In this document: piece by piece, positions 24,808 to 33,903 of the stretch
How positions within the stretch are numbered: the stretch's first letter is position 1
How the letters are laid out: each line of letters begins with the position of its first letter
Source of the DNA: Portibacter marinus
GTDB lineage: Bacteria; Bacteroidota; Bacteroidia; Chitinophagales; Saprospiraceae
NCBI RefSeq assembly: GCF_021533195.1
Contig: NZ_JAJNKB010000005.1
Span: forward strand, 238,258-302,257
Length of the DNA stretch: 64,000 bases
Reading direction: 5' to 3'
The notes under the pieces: model-generated
Databases searched by the model: none
What the model was told of the DNA's origin: nothing
Seen by the model: the letters and a program-made list of their open reading frames with translations, nothing else
Made by a program: the position numbers and the translations under genes

Positions 24808-26853
24808 TCAAAACTTAAATCTTAATTGGGCCTTTACGTCGGTTCTTTTATTATCACCTATTTCTTCTAAACCACTTCCTACGGTTTCTCTATCGTTAAA
24901 ATAGGTGCGTGCGATGCGAAACTCTGCTGTCAAAAAGCGGTTGACCCTATATCTTAGGTTGGCATAAGTTCTAAATCCTCTGTTAGAAAAGGCAGGTATA
25001 CTAAATTCATAAAGTAAGTCATTTTCGTAGGCATAAATTCTACTATCATAATCATCAGTGTCAAAGACCGCATATCTAAATATTGCTGAAAGTGGAAAAT
25101 CATTTGACCTAAAAATAAGGTCTTGATACAGTAAGAATCCAGTCGAGATATTGTTTGTTTTGGTAAACCTGCTCAACTCTAGTCGATTTCTGATTTCAAT
25201 ACTAGCATTGACAACATAGGTATTATGAAAGCGCAGTCGATGCCTATTAGTACTTGCAACTCTGGTCGTTTTGAAGTTCTCATTTGATTGATTTTGATCT
25301 TTTTGCTCAAAAAAGTATTGAATGTAAAAATCAGCTTTTCTTTTTTTGTGATACCAAAATTTGATAAAGTATTCCCTTCCATTGGACGGGGAATCCACTC
25401 TAAACCTCAACCAGGGAAAAGTAAAGAAATCGGCATATCCATGAACTTGAAGACTTTTATTCAATCTTATGATGGATGAAAGATATACTCCTTTTTCATT
25501 TCTGGCAGTACTTGATTCAGTAAATGAATTGGCATAGATGGTTTGATAGTCCCGGGCAATATTCCTGTAGACAATCGATAGTTCAAAACTTTTATCCAGC
25601 CCAAGAATAAGTCCGTTCAATATAGCTAGATCACCCTCTTTATCAGAGGCAAATTCACCGAAAAGATTAAAGTTTTTCCAGATATAACTATAATCCAAAC
25701 TACCATTGACATAAGACCTCTGAAGGCTGCTGAATAACTGATATAGCTGAGTGCGCGTATTGAGTGACCCGTTAAAGCCGGAATACAGAAAATTAGCATT
25801 CAAGTTAAAAACATTTTTACGATATCTCAGACTTCCACCAATGTCTGTATATCCTAACTGGTCTTCCTTTCTTATTTCGTTGATAGTCCGGTGAAATCCG
25901 TCAGATGGCAATGAGGTGTAGAAGGTAAAGGGGTTATTGTTAATGGTATCTACAAAGAAATTTGCATCTCTTTTTTGATAGGAAGCGAAACTGGTTAGTG
26001 AGAGGTGGTCGTTTAAACGGATATCAAAAGCCGCACCACGTAGATAATTAAATTCATTTACTGAAGTATAGGGTCGAAGTGTTCTTGTTCTGTTCTTCAC
26101 CCTCATCACCTGAGTACTTTTTCCAGTGCCAAACCCCATGGCTGCTACCAACCCTTGTCCCATACTTACTGAATAGTCCCCTATGATTATCTGATCAACG
26201 GTGTTGATCGGATTCTTAATTTGCAAGTGTCCTGAGTAGTAGTCAAATCCTTGCTGATTAGAACCTCTAAAGAACTCCTCACCTGCATCTTTCTCTGCGG
26301 TCAGACCCAGCTGTACCTTTCGTCCTGCAGTGTATTTATATCTTACATACAGTTTATTAGGATCTCCGAGATAGGGATTCAGAGGCTCATCGGTATAACC
26401 TCTTTGTGTTTCTAAAACCCGGCGCCATTTGAGGTAAAGTTCACTTTTTTGATCTCTCAATAAGCCCTGATTAAATTCCCGGTCAGACTGAGCGCCCACT
26501 TTTACGAGAGATGACAGAAGCCTGACTTTATCAATAGAAAGTCCTTCTACACTCTGAAGTTCCAGGACGCTGACGAAATCTCCGTGATCTTCTCTGTGTT
26601 TTAAAATAGCGTTGATCTCTAGATCACTCAGAAAAAACAATGCAGATAGTTGCTCTCTTGTGATATCATTCAGGTCAGCAGGTCGGTCTAAGTACTCATT
26701 GATTTGTTCCAGGATGGTATTCAGATCTAAGTCTCCATCTTCATCCTGATTCGCAAGAATGCTTTCAATCCACTCTTGCGCTTCGAGAGATTGAGCAGCA
26801 ATTCCTTTTGAAATCAAAAAACAGCATCCCAGAATGAGTAACCACCGTAACAT
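24808..26853 (-). CDS. Helix-hairpin-helix outer-membrane beta-barrel protein
   Basis: A 681-residue exported protein. A signal peptide (MLRWLLILGCCFLISKGIAA) is followed by tandem helix-hairpin-helix-like repeats at about 45-125 (LSALFFLSDLEINAILKHRE, then LELQSVEGLSIDKV), similar to ComEA-type DNA-binding repeats. From about 150 to the end there are alternating beta strands rich in Tyr, Arg and Phe ending in FKF with aromatic C-terminal residue, consistent with an outer-membrane barrel. The combination is common and conserved in Bacteroidota but uncharacterised; a link to DNA uptake is suggestive only. Confidence 0.82.
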   Translation of the reverse strand: MLRWLLILGCCFLISKGIAAQSLEAQEWIESILANQDEDGDLDLNTILEQINEYLDRPADLNDITREQLSALFFLSDLEINAILKHREDHGDFVSVLELQSVEGLSIDKVRLLSSLVKVGAQSDREFNQGLLRDQKSELYLKWRRVLETQRGYTDEPLNPYLGDPNKLYVRYKYTAGRKVQLGLTAEKDAGEEFFRGSNQQGFDYYSGHLQIKNPINTVDQIIIGDYSVSMGQGLVAAMGFGTGKSTQVMRVKNRTRTLRPYTSVNEFNYLRGAAFDIRLNDHLSLTSFASYQKRDANFFVDTINNNPFTFYTSLPSDGFHRTINEIRKEDQLGYTDIGGSLRYRKNVFNLNANFLYSGFNGSLNTRTQLYQLFSSLQRSYVNGSLDYSYIWKNFNLFGEFASDKEGDLAILNGLILGLDKSFELSIVYRNIARDYQTIYANSFTESSTARNEKGVYLSSIIRLNKSLQVHGYADFFTFPWLRFRVDSPSNGREYFIKFWYHKKRKADFYIQYFFEQKDQNQSNENFKTTRVASTNRHRLRFHNTYVVNASIEIRNRLELSRFTKTNNISTGFLLYQDLIFRSNDFPLSAIFRYAVFDTDDYDSRIYAYENDLLYEFSIPAFSNRGFRTYANLRYRVNRFLTAEFRIARTYFNDRETVGSGLEEIGDNKRTDVKAQLRFKF

Positions 26854-26995
26854 ATGATTGAAGGTATAAAATCCCTGAGAAATTTAAGCGTCTATTTACT
26901 TGGCATAACAATTAATAATAATATATTATACTGATAATCAAATGATTAATGCGTGTGTATATCACTTAGAGATAACAATAAAGGCTAAATGCTGC

Positions 26996-27025
26996 TTTGA
27001 ATTGGCACACCTTATGATATTTTTG
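26996..27025 (+). promoter_or_regulatory. Putative promoter of glutamine synthetase gene
   Basis: TTTG at 26996-26999 and TATTTTTG at 27018-27025, 18 bases apart, match both elements of the Bacteroidota promoter (TTTG / TAnnTTTG). The start codon is 38 bases downstream. This is the best two-element promoter I found in the window. Confidence 0.62.
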
Positions 27026-27063
27026 CATGCATTGAATTTTAATTACAAAACTAATATTAAGCG

Positions 27064-28068
27064 ATGTCAAAAGTTAAATTAGAGTACATATGGCTGGATG
27101 GTAGCCAACCAATGCAAGGATTGAGAAGCAAAACGAAGATTATGGATTCGGGCTTTTCAGGCAAATTGAAAGATTGTCCTAATTGGTCATTCGATGGTTC
27201 TTCTACTCAGCAGGCTGAAGGTAATTCTTCAGATTGTGTTCTGAAGCCTGTATTCATTTGTCCTGATGCTGATAGAAAAAATGCTTTTCTGGTGATGTGT
27301 GAGGTTTTGAATGCTGATGGAACACCACATGAGTCTAACGGGCGAGCTACTGTACAAGATAAAAGTGATGAATTTTGGTTTGGATTTGAACAAGAATATA
27401 CCATATGGAACCCAGAAACGGATTTGCCGGTAGGATTTCCTGCCAATGGATATCCTGCACCTCAAGGCCCTTATTACTGTGGAGTCGGCACAGGCAATGC
27501 TGTCGGAAGAGAACTTGTAGAGGAGCATTTAGATCTATGTCTTGAGGCTGGTCTGAATGTAGAAGGGATTAACGCTGAAGTAATGTGTGGTCAATGGGAA
27601 TTTCAGATCTTTGCAAAAGGAGCTGAGTCTGCAGGGGATCAGATCTGGGTGGCAAGATACTTACTAGAAAGAACAGCTGAGAAATATGGTTTAAGCATCA
27701 ATTGGGAATGTAAGCCTGTCAAAGGAGATTGGAATGGATCTGGAATGCACGCTAATTTTTCAAATTCGGAGTTACGTACAGCCAATTCAAAAGAAAAGTT
27801 TTATGAAATATGTGAGAAATTCAGAGATGTTGTCGATGAGCATATCGCGGTATATGGGCATGACAACGATCAACGGCTGACAGGATTACATGAAACAGCT
27901 GCAATCACCGATTTTTCATACGGTGTTTCAGACAGAGGAGCCTCTATTAGAATTCCGCTGTATACAGTAGAACATGATTGGAGTGGTTACCTGGAAGACC
28001 GTAGACCAAATTCTGCGGCAGATCCTTATAAGGTGGCTGCCAGAATAATAAAAACTGTTAGCAGTTAA
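27064..28068 (+). CDS. Glutamine synthetase, type II (eukaryote-like GSII)
   Basis: A 334-residue enzyme forming glutamine from glutamate, ammonia and ATP. It starts with the GSII beta-grasp string KLEYIWLDGSQPMQGLRSKT, and has NWSFDGSSTQQAEG, GINAEVMCGQWEFQI, GDWNGSGMHANFS and the Arg-rich RGASIRIP. The length (about 335) fits GSII and excludes GSI (about 470) and GSIII (about 700). There is no GSI-type adenylylation loop, so control is probably transcriptional or allosteric. It stands alone, with its own promoter and terminator. Confidence 0.94.
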   Translation: MSKVKLEYIWLDGSQPMQGLRSKTKIMDSGFSGKLKDCPNWSFDGSSTQQAEGNSSDCVLKPVFICPDADRKNAFLVMCEVLNADGTPHESNGRATVQDKSDEFWFGFEQEYTIWNPETDLPVGFPANGYPAPQGPYYCGVGTGNAVGRELVEEHLDLCLEAGLNVEGINAEVMCGQWEFQIFAKGAESAGDQIWVARYLLERTAEKYGLSINWECKPVKGDWNGSGMHANFSNSELRTANSKEKFYEICEKFRDVVDEHIAVYGHDNDQRLTGLHETAAITDFSYGVSDRGASIRIPLYTVEHDWSGYLEDRRPNSAADPYKVAARIIKTVSS

Positions 28069-28095
28069 GATACAGATACGTTAATTAATACTCCA

Positions 28096-28128
28096 GGGTC
28101 TGAAAATTCATTTTCGGACCCTTTTTTA
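28096..28128 (+). terminator. Intrinsic terminator after glutamine synthetase
   Basis: GGGTCTGAAAA and TTTTCGGACCC form an 11-bp stem (one U-G pair) around TTCA, followed by six Ts. The T-run overlaps the stop end of the convergent small membrane gene. Confidence 0.9.
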
Positions 28129-28338
28129 TTTTGAAACAGCAGTCGAGGTTCTTGTAACATAAATAATGATCAATCCTGCAACGATCATAACTATTCTAAT
28201 CAAGAAACCCAACAATGCACCCAGATTGTCGATGAATTTCAGATAACTTAATTGTAATCCCAGTCCCATCAGAATCAATGATAGAAAACCAATGATTAAT
28301 AAGGTAAAACCGAGAATGGTAAATAGCGCTTTCTTCAT
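28126..28338 (-). CDS. Small two-helix membrane protein
   Basis: A 70-residue protein with two hydrophobic segments, about 5-30 and 43-63 (IRIVMIVAGLIIIYVTR). No family recognised. It begins MKKALFTILGF, with normal codon use. It is convergent with glutamine synthetase and shares its terminator region. Small proteins of this shape are common and often unannotated; the frame is supported by its hydrophobic pattern, not by homology. Confidence 0.55.
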   Translation of the reverse strand: MKKALFTILGFTLLIIGFLSLILMGLGLQLSYLKFIDNLGALLGFLIRIVMIVAGLIIIYVTRTSTAVSK

Positions 28339-28639
28339 GTATCAGATTTCGTCCGTAAAGATATTAAATAAACAGAAGATAGAACTTTTCGTTTACCTCA
28401 AGCATGAAATAGTTAAGCTTTTATCTAGTGATTTAAAATACCATTAAAAACTTAAAACATCTCTTGCAACCATCAATTATGTGGTAAAAATTCAATAACT
28501 AATGCAAATCAGTATTTTATAGGGTTCCAATAGGGGAAGAATAGCAGATAATGTGTCATTTATACAATAACTGAAAAACACAACCCTTTTGACCCCGGCC
28601 GTAGGACTCATACCCTGAGTATTTGTCTGAACACTTTTT
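28339..28639. other. Gene-free region in front of an orphan terminator
   Basis: No reading frame longer than a few codons is credible on either strand. The stretch 28500-28639 is less AT-rich than its surroundings and includes short self-complementary pieces (ACTCA/TGAGT at 28609-28623). It precedes a strong plus-strand terminator, so a small RNA or 5' leader is possible; see the next entries. Confidence 0.45.
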
Positions 28640-28669
28640 AAACCTGGATGTACCCATTCAGGTTTTTTT
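28500..28669 (+). ncRNA. Candidate small RNA or cis-regulatory leader ending in a terminator
   Basis: The glutamine synthetase transcript already ends at 28128, and no plus-strand gene lies between there and the terminator at 28640-28669. Something must therefore start in the gap. Either it is a free small RNA, or it is the attenuated 5' leader of the HMG-CoA lyase gene 70 bases downstream. I do not recognise a known riboswitch, 6S, SRP or tmRNA signature. The 5' end is a guess. Confidence 0.35.
28640..28669 (+). terminator. Orphan intrinsic terminator upstream of HMG-CoA lyase
   Basis: AAACCTG (28640-28646) and CAGGTTT (28659-28665) form a 7-bp stem with a 12-base loop; seven Ts run to 28669. 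No gene ends in front of it. Confidence 0.75.
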
Positions 28670-28739
28670 ATTTTAGATTGCTGTTCACTTAAGATTTTCA
28701 GTGCTTATTTCGTTACTTTGAAAGTAAAGCGAATATCTG

Positions 28740-29591
28740 GTGTACAAGATTATAGAATGTCCAAGAGATGCAATGCAGGGTATACATGAGTACATTCCTG
28801 TAGAAAAGAAAGCAGCATATATTAACCAGCTGCTCAAAGTTGGATATGATACTATTGACTTTGGGAGTTTCGTTTCTCCTAAGGCCATCCCTCAAATGAG
28901 AGACACCGCTCAAGTATTGTCGCAACTAGATTTGGATAAAAACAGGTCGAAATTACTTGCAATTGTAGCTAATGAAAGAGGGGCCAGAGATGCTTGTGAC
29001 TTTGAACAGATCAACTACTTGGGCTACCCCTTTTCGATTTCTGAAACGTTTCAGAAAAGAAACACCAATAGCAGTATTGAGGAATCACTGGTACGCGTTG
29101 ATAAAATACAGGAATTAGCTGTTTTGTATGGAAAGTCTCTTGTGATATATATTTCGATGGGTTTTGGTAATCCATATGGGGATCCCTGGAATGTTGAAAT
29201 TTGTCAAAAGTGGGTGGATATCCTGGCTGATATGGGCATTAGAACTATAGCTTTGTCGGATACTATTGGCGTTGCAAATCCAAATAGTATTACCTACTTA
29301 TTTTCTAATTTGATTCCTCCATATCCGGATGTAGAGTTTGGTGCACATTTGCATACGCAGGTTCATAATTGGCGAGAAAAATTAGAAGCAGCATATTCAG
29401 CAGGGTGCAAGAGATTTGATTCAGCAATTAAAGGGTTTGGCGGGTGTCCAATGGCTAAGGATGATCTGACAGGTAATATGGCGACGGAAAATGTACTCTA
29501 TTTCTTTGAGTCAAAGAAAGAGCAGTTAAATCTGAATATGACAGAATTTGAAAAGGCGCTTAAAATGTCTTCGAAGATATTTCCGTTATAA
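28740..29591 (+). CDS. mvaB: Hydroxymethylglutaryl-CoA lyase
   Basis: A 283-residue TIM-barrel enzyme that splits HMG-CoA into acetyl-CoA and acetoacetate, the last step of leucine degradation. ECPRDAMQGI near the start corresponds to the family's E-PRDGLQ; other strings are DFGSFVSPKAIPQM, SDTIGVANP and GAHLHTQVHN, and the late GCPMAKDDLTGNMATENV. The GTG start is required by the family N-terminus; no ATG is available at that point. No other leucine-degradation genes are near. A terminator 70 bases upstream may control it. Confidence 0.9.
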   Translation: MYKIIECPRDAMQGIHEYIPVEKKAAYINQLLKVGYDTIDFGSFVSPKAIPQMRDTAQVLSQLDLDKNRSKLLAIVANERGARDACDFEQINYLGYPFSISETFQKRNTNSSIEESLVRVDKIQELAVLYGKSLVIYISMGFGNPYGDPWNVEICQKWVDILADMGIRTIALSDTIGVANPNSITYLFSNLIPPYPDVEFGAHLHTQVHNWREKLEAAYSAGCKRFDSAIKGFGGCPMAKDDLTGNMATENVLYFFESKKEQLNLNMTEFEKALKMSSKIFPL

Positions 29592-29699
29592 AATATATTG
29601 TGTTGTATATGCCTTAAATTAATGGAGAGATTTCATAGCGAAGTGATCTGATATTAATTTTAATTAACTATGATGTGAGTCGTGCAAATAGGATGAGAA

Positions 29700-30224
29700 T
29701 TGTTATTTCAGTCGAAAGAAGAGTATAAGCAGGTTTTTGAGGAGTATTATAATCCTCTGTGTAATTTTGCCTACAAGTATGTGAACAACTCAGATACAGC
29801 AGAAGATGTTGTCCAGGAGGTTTTTGTGCAAATGTGGCAAAAAAGAGAAAAGATTAAATTGACCAGTGGCATTAAAAGCTATTTATTTCAGTCTACCAGA
29901 AATAAGGCCATTGAACTGATAAGGAGAAATAAGCTGCAAGCAGCCTACGTAGATGAAGAGATTCAGAAGGCTGAAACCACTTATGAACTAGAAGATGAGT
30001 CCGAAAATTATCTTCTCAAAGAACAATTATTTAAGTCTATCCGACAATTACCTCCCAAATGTCAAAAAATATTTGTGTTAAGCAAGATGAATGGCTTAAC
30101 TTACGGTGAAATTGCCGAAGAGCTTGATCTCTCCGTGAAGACAGTGGAAAATCAAATAGGCAGAGGATTAAAGTTATTGAGAGAAAAGCTAACTAAAATG
30201 AGATCGGACAATGAGAATACATAA
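29700..30224 (+). CDS. ECF RNA polymerase sigma factor (FecI-like)
   Basis: A 174-residue sigma-70 family factor. Region 2 has YYNPLCNFAYKYVNNSDTAEDVVQEVFVQMW and region 4 has LPPKCQKIFVLSKMNGLTYGEIAEELDLSVKTVENQI. It belongs to the group that Bacteroidota use with FecR/TonB loci. The start is TTG; the nearby ATG at 29693 is in another frame. The end overlaps the first FecR gene by 14 bases. It is expected to transcribe the receptor locus when the receptor is occupied by its ligand. Confidence 0.94.
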   Translation: MLFQSKEEYKQVFEEYYNPLCNFAYKYVNNSDTAEDVVQEVFVQMWQKREKIKLTSGIKSYLFQSTRNKAIELIRRNKLQAAYVDEEIQKAETTYELEDESENYLLKEQLFKSIRQLPPKCQKIFVLSKMNGLTYGEIAEELDLSVKTVENQIGRGLKLLREKLTKMRSDNENT

Positions 30225-31167
30225 CCTAATTGCACGCTTTCTTGTGAATAAAACGACAAAGGAAGAATGGAACGCACTTGAGACCTGGAAGCAAGAATCC
30301 CAGGATAATCTGAATGAACTTCTGGAAATGCAATCGATTTGGAATGACTCGATTGATTTGAAAGACTATAAAGAATTTGATAAGAATAACGCCTGGGATC
30401 TTATTAACTCTCAGATTGAAGAGCAATCACCTCAAGAAACTCCTAAGAAATCTTATAAAATTTTACAATTGAAATGGGCAGCGGGAATCGCAGCTACCAT
30501 CGCAATCATACTATTCTCAATATTCACGCTGGACGTTGGAACAATTGATGGTTACAATCATATCACAGCTGATGGATTAATTGAAAGTTTTACTTTGCCA
30601 GACGGTTCAGATATCTATATTAACCGCAACTCTGCTGTGGATTATGCCACAAATTTTGCTGATAATCGAAGTATCATCCTTGACGGTGAAGCATATTTTG
30701 ATGTGGCCAGAGATGAAGAAAGTCCTTTTACCATTGTAACTGATGAAGCTGAAGTAACTGTTTTGGGAACCAGTTTTAACATTGAGGAGCACGACGGAAA
30801 AGTGGATATTTATGTGACTTCAGGTAAAGTGAAGGTTGTTTCAGGTGAAAATGAAGTAATCCTTTCTAAAAATGAAATGGTTAGCTGCAGCAATGGTAGA
30901 ATAGAGCAGATAGCTGTACCAAGCGGAAATTATCTTAGTTGGAAATCCAACAAACTTATATTTGAAGAAACGCCTCTACACAAAGTAGTACAGGACCTCA
31001 GTCGTCATTATCATACCAGGTTAGTTTTCTCAGGAGGTTCAAAGGCGATGAATCAACAAGTTACTGATATATTTGAAGGTGAAGATTTCGAAAGTGTGCT
31101 GGAAACACTTGTTTTGATCACCGGAATTAAGTATAATAGAGAAGGAAATACTTACATTATTCAGTAA
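30211..31167 (+). CDS. FecR-type anti-sigma regulator (cognate to the sigma factor)
   Basis: A 318-residue inner-membrane protein: cytoplasmic sigma-binding part 1-88, one membrane helix around 89-108 (AAGIAATIAIILFSIFTL), then periplasmic FecR domain with FTLPDGSDIYINRNSAVDYA and LDGEAYFDVARDEESPFTI, and a C-terminal STN-interacting DUF4974-like part (LHKVVQDLSRHYHTRLVFSG). It transduces the signal from the receptor's STN domain to the sigma factor. It overlaps the sigma gene by 14 bases, which fixes the partner. Confidence 0.95.
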   Translation: MRIHNLIARFLVNKTTKEEWNALETWKQESQDNLNELLEMQSIWNDSIDLKDYKEFDKNNAWDLINSQIEEQSPQETPKKSYKILQLKWAAGIAATIAIILFSIFTLDVGTIDGYNHITADGLIESFTLPDGSDIYINRNSAVDYATNFADNRSIILDGEAYFDVARDEESPFTIVTDEAEVTVLGTSFNIEEHDGKVDIYVTSGKVKVVSGENEVILSKNEMVSCSNGRIEQIAVPSGNYLSWKSNKLIFEETPLHKVVQDLSRHYHTRLVFSGGSKAMNQQVTDIFEGEDFESVLETLVLITGIKYNREGNTYIIQ

Positions 31168-31178
31168 CGCTACACTTA

Positions 31179-33827
31179 ATGAGGAATATTCTTCGAATTG
31201 CCTGTGCTATATTAAGCGCGGTGCTGTTACAGGTGCCTTCTGTAGCCCAAAAAGATATCCTCGACCGCAAAGTGACTCTCACCATTGAGCAGGGTGAACT
31301 TAAACAAATCTTCGAAAATCTAGAAAAAAACAATGATGTGGTGGTGAGCTATAGCTCAAGTATTGTAGATATTTCTGCTCGCAAAACACTAGATACGACT
31401 ACTTATATCTGTTCAGAGTTGTTTTCGCTTTTACTGGAAGAGCAACCTGTAAGAGCAATTTCCAGAGGGGCAAAAATTCTGATTATACCAGATCCAAGTA
31501 AGAATATCACCTTTAATCGACTCCGACCCAGAAACTTTTTTACCATTAATGGATATGTGAAAGATGCAGAAACAGGTGAAATACTGATAGGTGCTTCAGT
31601 CTATAATCCGGTTACCAATAGAGGAACCATTACCAACGAATTTGGTTATTACAGTTTTACCATGCCGCAAGGTTCTCAAACCATTAACTATTCCTTTGTT
31701 GGATATTCACCCGTATCCAGAACGTTTAAAGTCAATAAGCGGCTTCGAGCAGATATCTATCTGAAATCTGACTATGAAATTGAGGAAATCATCGTTATTG
31801 ATCAGGACAGTTCTATGATTTGGCGTGGTAGAGAGAAAATTTCACTGGATGAAATAAGGGATTTACCTGCAGTTTTTGGTGAAGTAGATGTTATAAAGTC
31901 TATTTCGTTGTTGCCAGGTATTCAATCAGGAAATGAAGCACAGGGAGGTCTGCTGGTGAGGGGAGGAAGCCCTGATCAAAACTTGATCATGCTGGATGGA
32001 ATACCACTTTATGAAGTAAACCATCTTTTTGGATTGGTCTCCATGTTCAATGAAGATGCGATTAACAATGTTAATTTATATAAAAGTGATTTTTCTGCTA
32101 AGTACGGAGGCCGGCTTTCTTCGGTGGTAGATATTCAATTAAAAGATGGAAACTATAAGAATTTTGGCGGTTCTGCAACCTTAGGTGTCCTGGGAGGAAA
32201 GCTTAATGTGGAAGGTCCGATTCAAAAAGAGAAATCTTCGTTCAATGTTGCAGGCAGAACTTCATGGATAGGAGGCCTTGTTGGACCCACGGTCAATAAT
32301 TTTCTGGAAGTAGAAGGGACAAGGTTTAATTATTACGATTTTAATGTAAAAATTAAACGGGAGTTTCAGACGAGTAATTCATTGACCTTCAGTGCCTACC
32401 ATGGGAGAGATAATATTTCTTTCATCGATAATTCAAGAAAAATTGGAGATTTTAATTTAAGCACCAATAATCAATTGAGCTGGGGCACGGATGTAGCTTC
32501 TATGCGCTGGTCCAGACTGATTGGGCCTAAGGTTTTTGCCAACTTAACCATGGGATTTGTTAATTACAATTACTTGTATAATGTACAACATGATTTGGCA
32601 AATATGGTAGATCCATCGATTGAGGATCAGAGGCTAAACGTTGCTTCTACCAGTAGAATACTGGATAGGATTGTTAAGCTTGATTTTGATTATTTCAGGT
32701 CCAATAAGTTAGATATTAAATATGGACTGGGTTATACTTTACATACTTACAACCCATCTGTTAAGCAAGCGAGTCGGTTTCTTGGCAGTAGCATCCAAGA
32801 AATTTTTCCAGATATTATTGCGACCAATACTGCTGAATTTACGGCCTACGGTGAAAGTTATTATAGACCTTTTGCTAATTTAAGTATTCATACAGGGTTG
32901 CATTTTGCGACTTACGTATTAAAAGATAAAACTTATAGGTCACTTCAGCCAAGACTTTCCGTAAATCTGGGATTACCCTGGCAAGGATTCCTGGGAATAT
33001 CATACTCAAGAATGAATCAGTTCATTCACCTTTTGGGCAATCCGGGATTGGGATTGCCTGTCGATTTGTGGGTTCCCAGCACGACAGAATTAGCTCCCGA
33101 AATTTCAGATCAGTTTTCTTTGGGCTATAATATGGATGTTTTTGAAAATTACCGAGTCAGTACCTCTGTTTACTATAAGACCTTTAAGAACCTAATAGAA
33201 TTTAGATCGGCTTATGATCTATTTAATCCGGTTGTCAACAACCTATCACAGCAACCCGTTTTTGAAGAATCCAGGGATTGGGAATCAAGGGTTGATTCAG
33301 GGACGGGCCTGGCGTACGGGTGGGAAGCACAGATAAAGAGGCGCGAGGGTAGATGGACAGGTAGTGTATCGTATACCTATGGTCGTTCTATCAGAACTTT
33401 TCAAGAAATAAACAGAGGAGAGGCTTTTCCATATCGATATGACCGAAAACATGATGTTAGTGTAACTTCCGTCTTTCATATCAACCCTAGGGTAAGTCTT
33501 GGCGCTCTTTGGATTTATGGTACAGGTAATGCGATCACACTGCCGTTAGAAGGATTTCTGGATGACAATGGCAATGAAATTTTGAATTACCAGACCAGGA
33601 ATAATTTCCGACTACCTCCTTATCACCGTTTCGACATAAGCCTTAATTACGACCGGGAATTCGGAAATTATAAATTCAGCTCGTCTATTGGCGCTTACAA
33701 TCTGTATAATCGGCAAAATCCATACTATGTTTATCTATTCCAAAACCCCAACACTGATGAATATTCTCTGCGACAGATCAGTATTTTTCCCATTTTACCA
33801 TATATAAATGTAAAGTTGAAGATATAG
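31179..33827 (+). CDS. STN-containing TonB-dependent outer-membrane receptor (transducer)
   Basis: An 882-residue outer-membrane protein. A signal peptide (ending PSVAQ) precedes an STN signalling domain at about 30-105, a carboxypeptidase-regulatory-like domain at about 120-205 (INGYVKDAETGEILIGASV), a plug at about 225-335 (GLLVRGGSPDQNLIMLDGIP), and a 22-strand-type barrel to the end. The STN domain shows that ligand binding is reported to the FecR protein. The substrate is not evident; no SusD-type partner is present, but DUF4249 proteins commonly replace SusD next to receptors of this type. Confidence 0.94.
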   Translation: MRNILRIACAILSAVLLQVPSVAQKDILDRKVTLTIEQGELKQIFENLEKNNDVVVSYSSSIVDISARKTLDTTTYICSELFSLLLEEQPVRAISRGAKILIIPDPSKNITFNRLRPRNFFTINGYVKDAETGEILIGASVYNPVTNRGTITNEFGYYSFTMPQGSQTINYSFVGYSPVSRTFKVNKRLRADIYLKSDYEIEEIIVIDQDSSMIWRGREKISLDEIRDLPAVFGEVDVIKSISLLPGIQSGNEAQGGLLVRGGSPDQNLIMLDGIPLYEVNHLFGLVSMFNEDAINNVNLYKSDFSAKYGGRLSSVVDIQLKDGNYKNFGGSATLGVLGGKLNVEGPIQKEKSSFNVAGRTSWIGGLVGPTVNNFLEVEGTRFNYYDFNVKIKREFQTSNSLTFSAYHGRDNISFIDNSRKIGDFNLSTNNQLSWGTDVASMRWSRLIGPKVFANLTMGFVNYNYLYNVQHDLANMVDPSIEDQRLNVASTSRILDRIVKLDFDYFRSNKLDIKYGLGYTLHTYNPSVKQASRFLGSSIQEIFPDIIATNTAEFTAYGESYYRPFANLSIHTGLHFATYVLKDKTYRSLQPRLSVNLGLPWQGFLGISYSRMNQFIHLLGNPGLGLPVDLWVPSTTELAPEISDQFSLGYNMDVFENYRVSTSVYYKTFKNLIEFRSAYDLFNPVVNNLSQQPVFEESRDWESRVDSGTGLAYGWEAQIKRREGRWTGSVSYTYGRSIRTFQEINRGEAFPYRYDRKHDVSVTSVFHINPRVSLGALWIYGTGNAITLPLEGFLDDNGNEILNYQTRNNFRLPPYHRFDISLNYDREFGNYKFSSSIGAYNLYNRQNPYYVYLFQNPNTDEYSLRQISIFPILPYINVKLKI

Positions 33828-33903
33828 ACTCTTCTTTTTCAGGACTAATTTGGGGGTTTATATGAATGAATTCGTCATATAAAGCGAATGATAGAATTAA
33901 AAT

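Noticed and set aside
28515..28560. SRP (4.5S) RNA-like string in the gene-free region
   Set aside because: GGGGAAGAATAGCAG recalls the GGAA tetraloop and AGCAG of domain IV, but the two-base-pair stem and the symmetric internal loop are absent, so I do not call it.
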